From: Eremophila alpestris peregrina
Taxonomy: Eukaryota > Chordata > Aves > Passeriformes > Alaudidae
DNA: 64,000 bases
Direction of reading: 5' to 3'
NCBI GenBank assembly: GCA_009792885.1
Contig: WMCF01000055.1
Location: 2,804,255-2,868,254 of the forward strand
This document shows, one piece after another, positions 61,558-64,000 of the stretch (within the stretch, counting starts at the first letter, position 1; each line of letters opens with the position of its first letter). The notes below the pieces were generated by a model. It saw only the letters and a program-made list of their open reading frames with translations. It searched no databases and was not told the origin of the DNA. Made by a program: the position numbers and the translations under genes.

Positions 61558-62089
61558 TGTCACAGCTCGCTTTGATATCCCTGTGATTTACAGGGGGTGT
61601 GACACCTTCCCCCGGGGCTCTGCGTGTCCCAGGCAGTCACAGCTGGATCAGTGTAGAGAATGTGAGATGGGCCCGGCTTGCAGCTCTGAGAACTGTTTAT
61701 TATAAAAGCACAACATAAAACACAGCCTAACTCGAAGACAGAACAGAGGCTAGGGCCTAAGAATCTCTAAAAGAGAACCAAAGAAAAAAGTCTCCCCCTC
61801 AGGGCAGGGCATCAGGTTTTAAGGGACCACTTTGGGGGAGTGTTCAGGGCAGGGATCCAATAGAGAAAGGGGGACGAGGCAGGGATTACAATACTGAAAC
61901 CAATAAGGGAACACAGAGGGAGGGGAGCAACCTAAACAACTAATGAGGCATCAAAGATTGGGAGGATTCATAAGGAAAAGTGGAAGAAGGAGTGTGGAAG
62001 GAGCGGGGGGAGGGGGTAGAATTTAGGAACAAATTATTAGCATAGATGACAGCAGAAGAAACCATTTAACACAAAAACATACCACAACA
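61558..62089 (-). mobile_element. Solo LTR of an ERV with target-site duplication
   Basis: A 532-bp element starting TGTCACAG (61558) and ending CCACAACA (62089), flanked by AACTG on both sides. On the minus strand it has a purine/pyrimidine-rich U3, TGCTTTTATAATAAAC with TATA-like and AATAAA (61696-61701) motifs, then a GC-rich U5 of about 140 bp (CTGCAAGCCGGGCCCATC and GTGACTGCCTGGGACACG blocks). The inverted TG...CA ends and the 5-bp duplication define the boundaries. Absence of internal sequence shows it is a solo LTR produced by recombination. Intact ends and duplication suggest a younger insertion than the CR1 copies. Its GC-rich composition differs from the surroundings. Confidence 0.85.
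61696..61701 (-). promoter_or_regulatory. LTR polyadenylation signal AATAAA
   Basis: TTTATT on the plus strand, within TGCTTTTATAATAAACAG on the minus strand; the signal and a TATA-like string are almost fused. Confidence 0.6.
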
Positions 62090-62094
62090 AACTG
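62090..62094 (+). repeat. 5-bp target-site duplication (AACTG), right
   Basis: Partner of 61553-61557, marking the insertion site of the solo LTR. Confidence 0.75.
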
Positions 62095-62634
62095 GGTTTG
62101 AGTTCATAGTGCACTAGTTCTCACTGATAGTTCACCCAAAAAGACCAGAAGAGGACACAAAACGGAAGTTAGTAGAGACCTTCAGTGTAAATTTATTTCT
62201 TACTGTAGGAGTAACAAGGCTCAGAAGCCATGTGTGCATGAATTGCATACATTTTTTTTCCAATGTTACAAATATTAGTTCATGTCTAGAACTGTGAATC
62301 CACATAGAGGTGATGTTGGCCAGACTTCAAGGGCCTGCATACCTTAACCCTCTAAACACTCTGTAGTTGTCAGTGAGATGGGAAAATCAGTCAATATTCA
62401 CAGGGAAACCTGCAGCTCTGTGGTTTTGTACTATATTTTTAAGTGACGAGTGTGAGAGAATGAAATCTTATAGTTAAAGGCTTAAATATGATTTTGAAGG
62501 ACTTTCTGGGCTTTAGGGCAATAGTGAATAAAGAAGCTGTGACCACAGAAGCACATCCATCCCTCTTGACTGGAATATACCTCCTGACTGGAACGGTGGA
62601 CAGTGCCTTGAGACACCTAATGGAACTTGAGATA
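62095..62634. other. Spacer, 0.5 kb
   Basis: Mostly unique sequence between two LTRs. The part after about 62420 could belong to the next LTR, whose 5' end is not resolved. Confidence 0.45.
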
Positions 62635-63229
62635 TGATACAGGTGACATTATTGTTCAATTACCTCTGGTCTAGGAACAAGGAAACAAGACTAAGGCAGG
62701 ACCATGTACCCACAAGAAAGCCAAACCCAGAAGCTGCCCTGAAAATCAGCTTGGGCCAGGCTCAGGCTGGGAGAGGCCATAGCCCACGGGCTCATCTGCT
62801 GAGGCCAGGTTTGCCACACTCCCCCACAACCAGGAAAGGAGGAGGAGAGTTCTGGGGCTGTGCTGTGCCCTCTTGTCACAGGCAGTGAATACCCATCCTC
62901 CCTCACACAAACTGGCTCAGCTCTAAAATCCCCACCCAGGGAAGGCCACATCTATGGGATATTCCCATGAGGGGCAGCTGAGGAGGTGCCATAACCCATC
63001 CAAGACCCCCAAAGCGCTGCCGAGACTCATTGCTGAGGCCTTGCAGCACAGCACTGCTCATGATGCAAAGGGCTGCAACAGATCCAGAGTCTGCTACAAG
63101 AGACTGTGACCAACTTGTCCCCCAAGGCATTCCACTGAACTCTTTATTTTGTGGGACTCTCACCATTGTAAAGATCAGAAGAGGCAGATCAATTGTACTG
63201 TGTCGGGATCTACCTAGTGGTGTTTTTTT

Positions 63230-63312
63230 TTACTTAATCTTTCTCTGTCACTCTCTTTTCTTTCCCCTTTTATTTTTCTCTTTTTATCTCTCTCTCTCTT
63301 CCTTACTTTTAC
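63230..63312 (+). repeat. Polypyrimidine tract
   Basis: About 80 bases composed almost wholly of C and T, including a (TC)n stretch at about 63286-63300. Part of the LTR-like element; could form triplex DNA. Confidence 0.8.
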
Positions 63313-63317
63313 TGTTA

Positions 63318-63323
63318 AATAAA
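63318..63323 (+). promoter_or_regulatory. LTR polyadenylation signal AATAAA
   Basis: AATAAA immediately after a strong pyrimidine tract and about 90 bp before the inferred LTR end. Confidence 0.5.
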
Positions 63324-63413
63324 ATCCATACTTTTAACTTAGGCATATGGTCTCATTACCAGCCTAATTCTGGTAGAGTCATCTCTAATGGTTTTAATAA
63401 CTGGATCATAACA

Positions 63414-64000
63414 ACCAGCAAAATTATTTTACCCTGTGCTGTATCACAGCGTAACTTCCTGGAGCAGACAATCCTTACCAGCTTACAATGTGAAAAACTG
63501 ATTTATAGCTACAATAGAAACCAGCCTCTTTGTATAATAATATATGCACAGGGGAACATAACCTCTGCTTGTGTGCGGCAAGCTGTAATTCAAAGTAGCA
63601 ACACGCCGCCTGTCTGAATATGTGCTGATGCAAAGGAAGGGATTTGATGGATACAATCTCCCTGCCACCTATACATTGCCTTCTGCTTCCCTCCTAGGAA
63701 CCAGTGGCACTGACACACTCCTTGCTCCCATGGCCAAACAATCATCTCATCTCTGTGAAAAATGCAGGATGCGGATTTCCATCTTTTTTAAAGGCAAAAG
63801 CAGAGAGCTACACACCCAAGGGACACTATTGCTGTTTTAGGCTTTTCAGGGCAGTTATTATTTCTGGCTTTTGTTTGAATGAGGTTATATTTCTAAACTT
63901 AGCAGCAGGCATGGTGATTATTTTTCTTGCCCCTTAATTTTCATACAACAATGTGGATAGACACAGACTCCTTTAACAGACAGGAGTACAGACTACTCTG
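63414..64000. other. Unique non-coding DNA to the window end
   Basis: No recognised repeat or gene. Frames of 72-77 codons (63622-63840 and 63704-63937, +) are not recognised. Confidence 0.5.

Larger units (their letters stand above)
62635..63413 (+). mobile_element. Probable ERVL-type LTR, ends unresolved
   Basis: Starts near TGATACAGGTGAC and ends near GGATCATAACA. Toward the 3' end it has a long pyrimidine tract (63230-63312), then ACTGTTAAATAAAATCC with AATAAA at 63318-63323, then about 90 bp (GGTCTCATTACCAGCCTAAT, GAGTCATCTCTAATGG, TTTTAATAACTGG). That layout is typical of avian ERVL LTRs. The GC-rich 5' half (62690-63130) contrasts with the flanks. No target-site duplication was found and the 5' boundary is uncertain by 200 bp. 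The 195-codon frame 63030-63617 begins in this LTR and runs past its end; it does not look like a real protein. Confidence 0.55.

Noticed and set aside
1..64000. Undescribed multi-gene system, toxin-antitoxin, phage or operon
   Set aside because: Vertebrate non-coding DNA with scattered dead repeats; no co-oriented coding frames and no recognised enzymatic domains apart from CR1 fragments.

Overview
The window looks like about 64 kb of non-coding nuclear DNA from a bird. The DNA is AT-rich with no operon-like coding density. The longest gap-free ORF is 195 codons and lies partly in a retroviral LTR. The interspersed repeats are CR1 LINE fragments of the avian type together with solo LTRs of avian endogenous retroviruses. 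I found no protein-coding gene, tRNA, rRNA, CpG island or CRISPR array that I can defend. It could be a gene desert or part of a very large intron; the sequence alone does not decide.

Layout. Positions 1-969 are unique AT-rich DNA, followed by a 641-base assembly gap (970-1610). The right edge of the gap is a decayed CR1 reverse-transcriptase fragment (minus strand, 1611-1803). CR1 copies follow at 7888-8542 (+), 14111-14203 (-), 20622-21085 (-), 24781-25088 (+), 33960-34235 (-), 49391-49860 (-) and 51052-51320 (-). ERV LTRs lie at 32489-33053 (+), 55626-56250 (-), 56263-56738 (+), 57042-57443 (+), 61558-62089 (-, flanked by a 5-bp target-site duplication) and about 62635-63413 (+). The last 9 kb is therefore LTR-rich, while about 15 kb at 34.2-49.4 kb is almost repeat-free and holds the best candidates for conserved non-coding elements. 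Simple repeats include (TTTCA)n, (CAA)8, a double poly-A tract and a G-quadruplex motif.

The clearest anomaly is technical. At 59733-59770 sits a perfect 38-bp Nextera mate-pair junction: the 19-bp Tn5 mosaic end fused head to head with its reverse complement. It is flanked by a perfect 58-bp direct duplication of local sequence. This is library adapter left in the assembly, not biology, and about 96 bp here should be treated as artefact.

I do not find a new biological system. The repeats are independent insertions of different ages and nothing suggests that they act together. Repeat family names rest on recognising diagnostic stretches from memory of avian CR1 and ERV consensus sequences; no search was run. 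Element ends are approximate except where stated.
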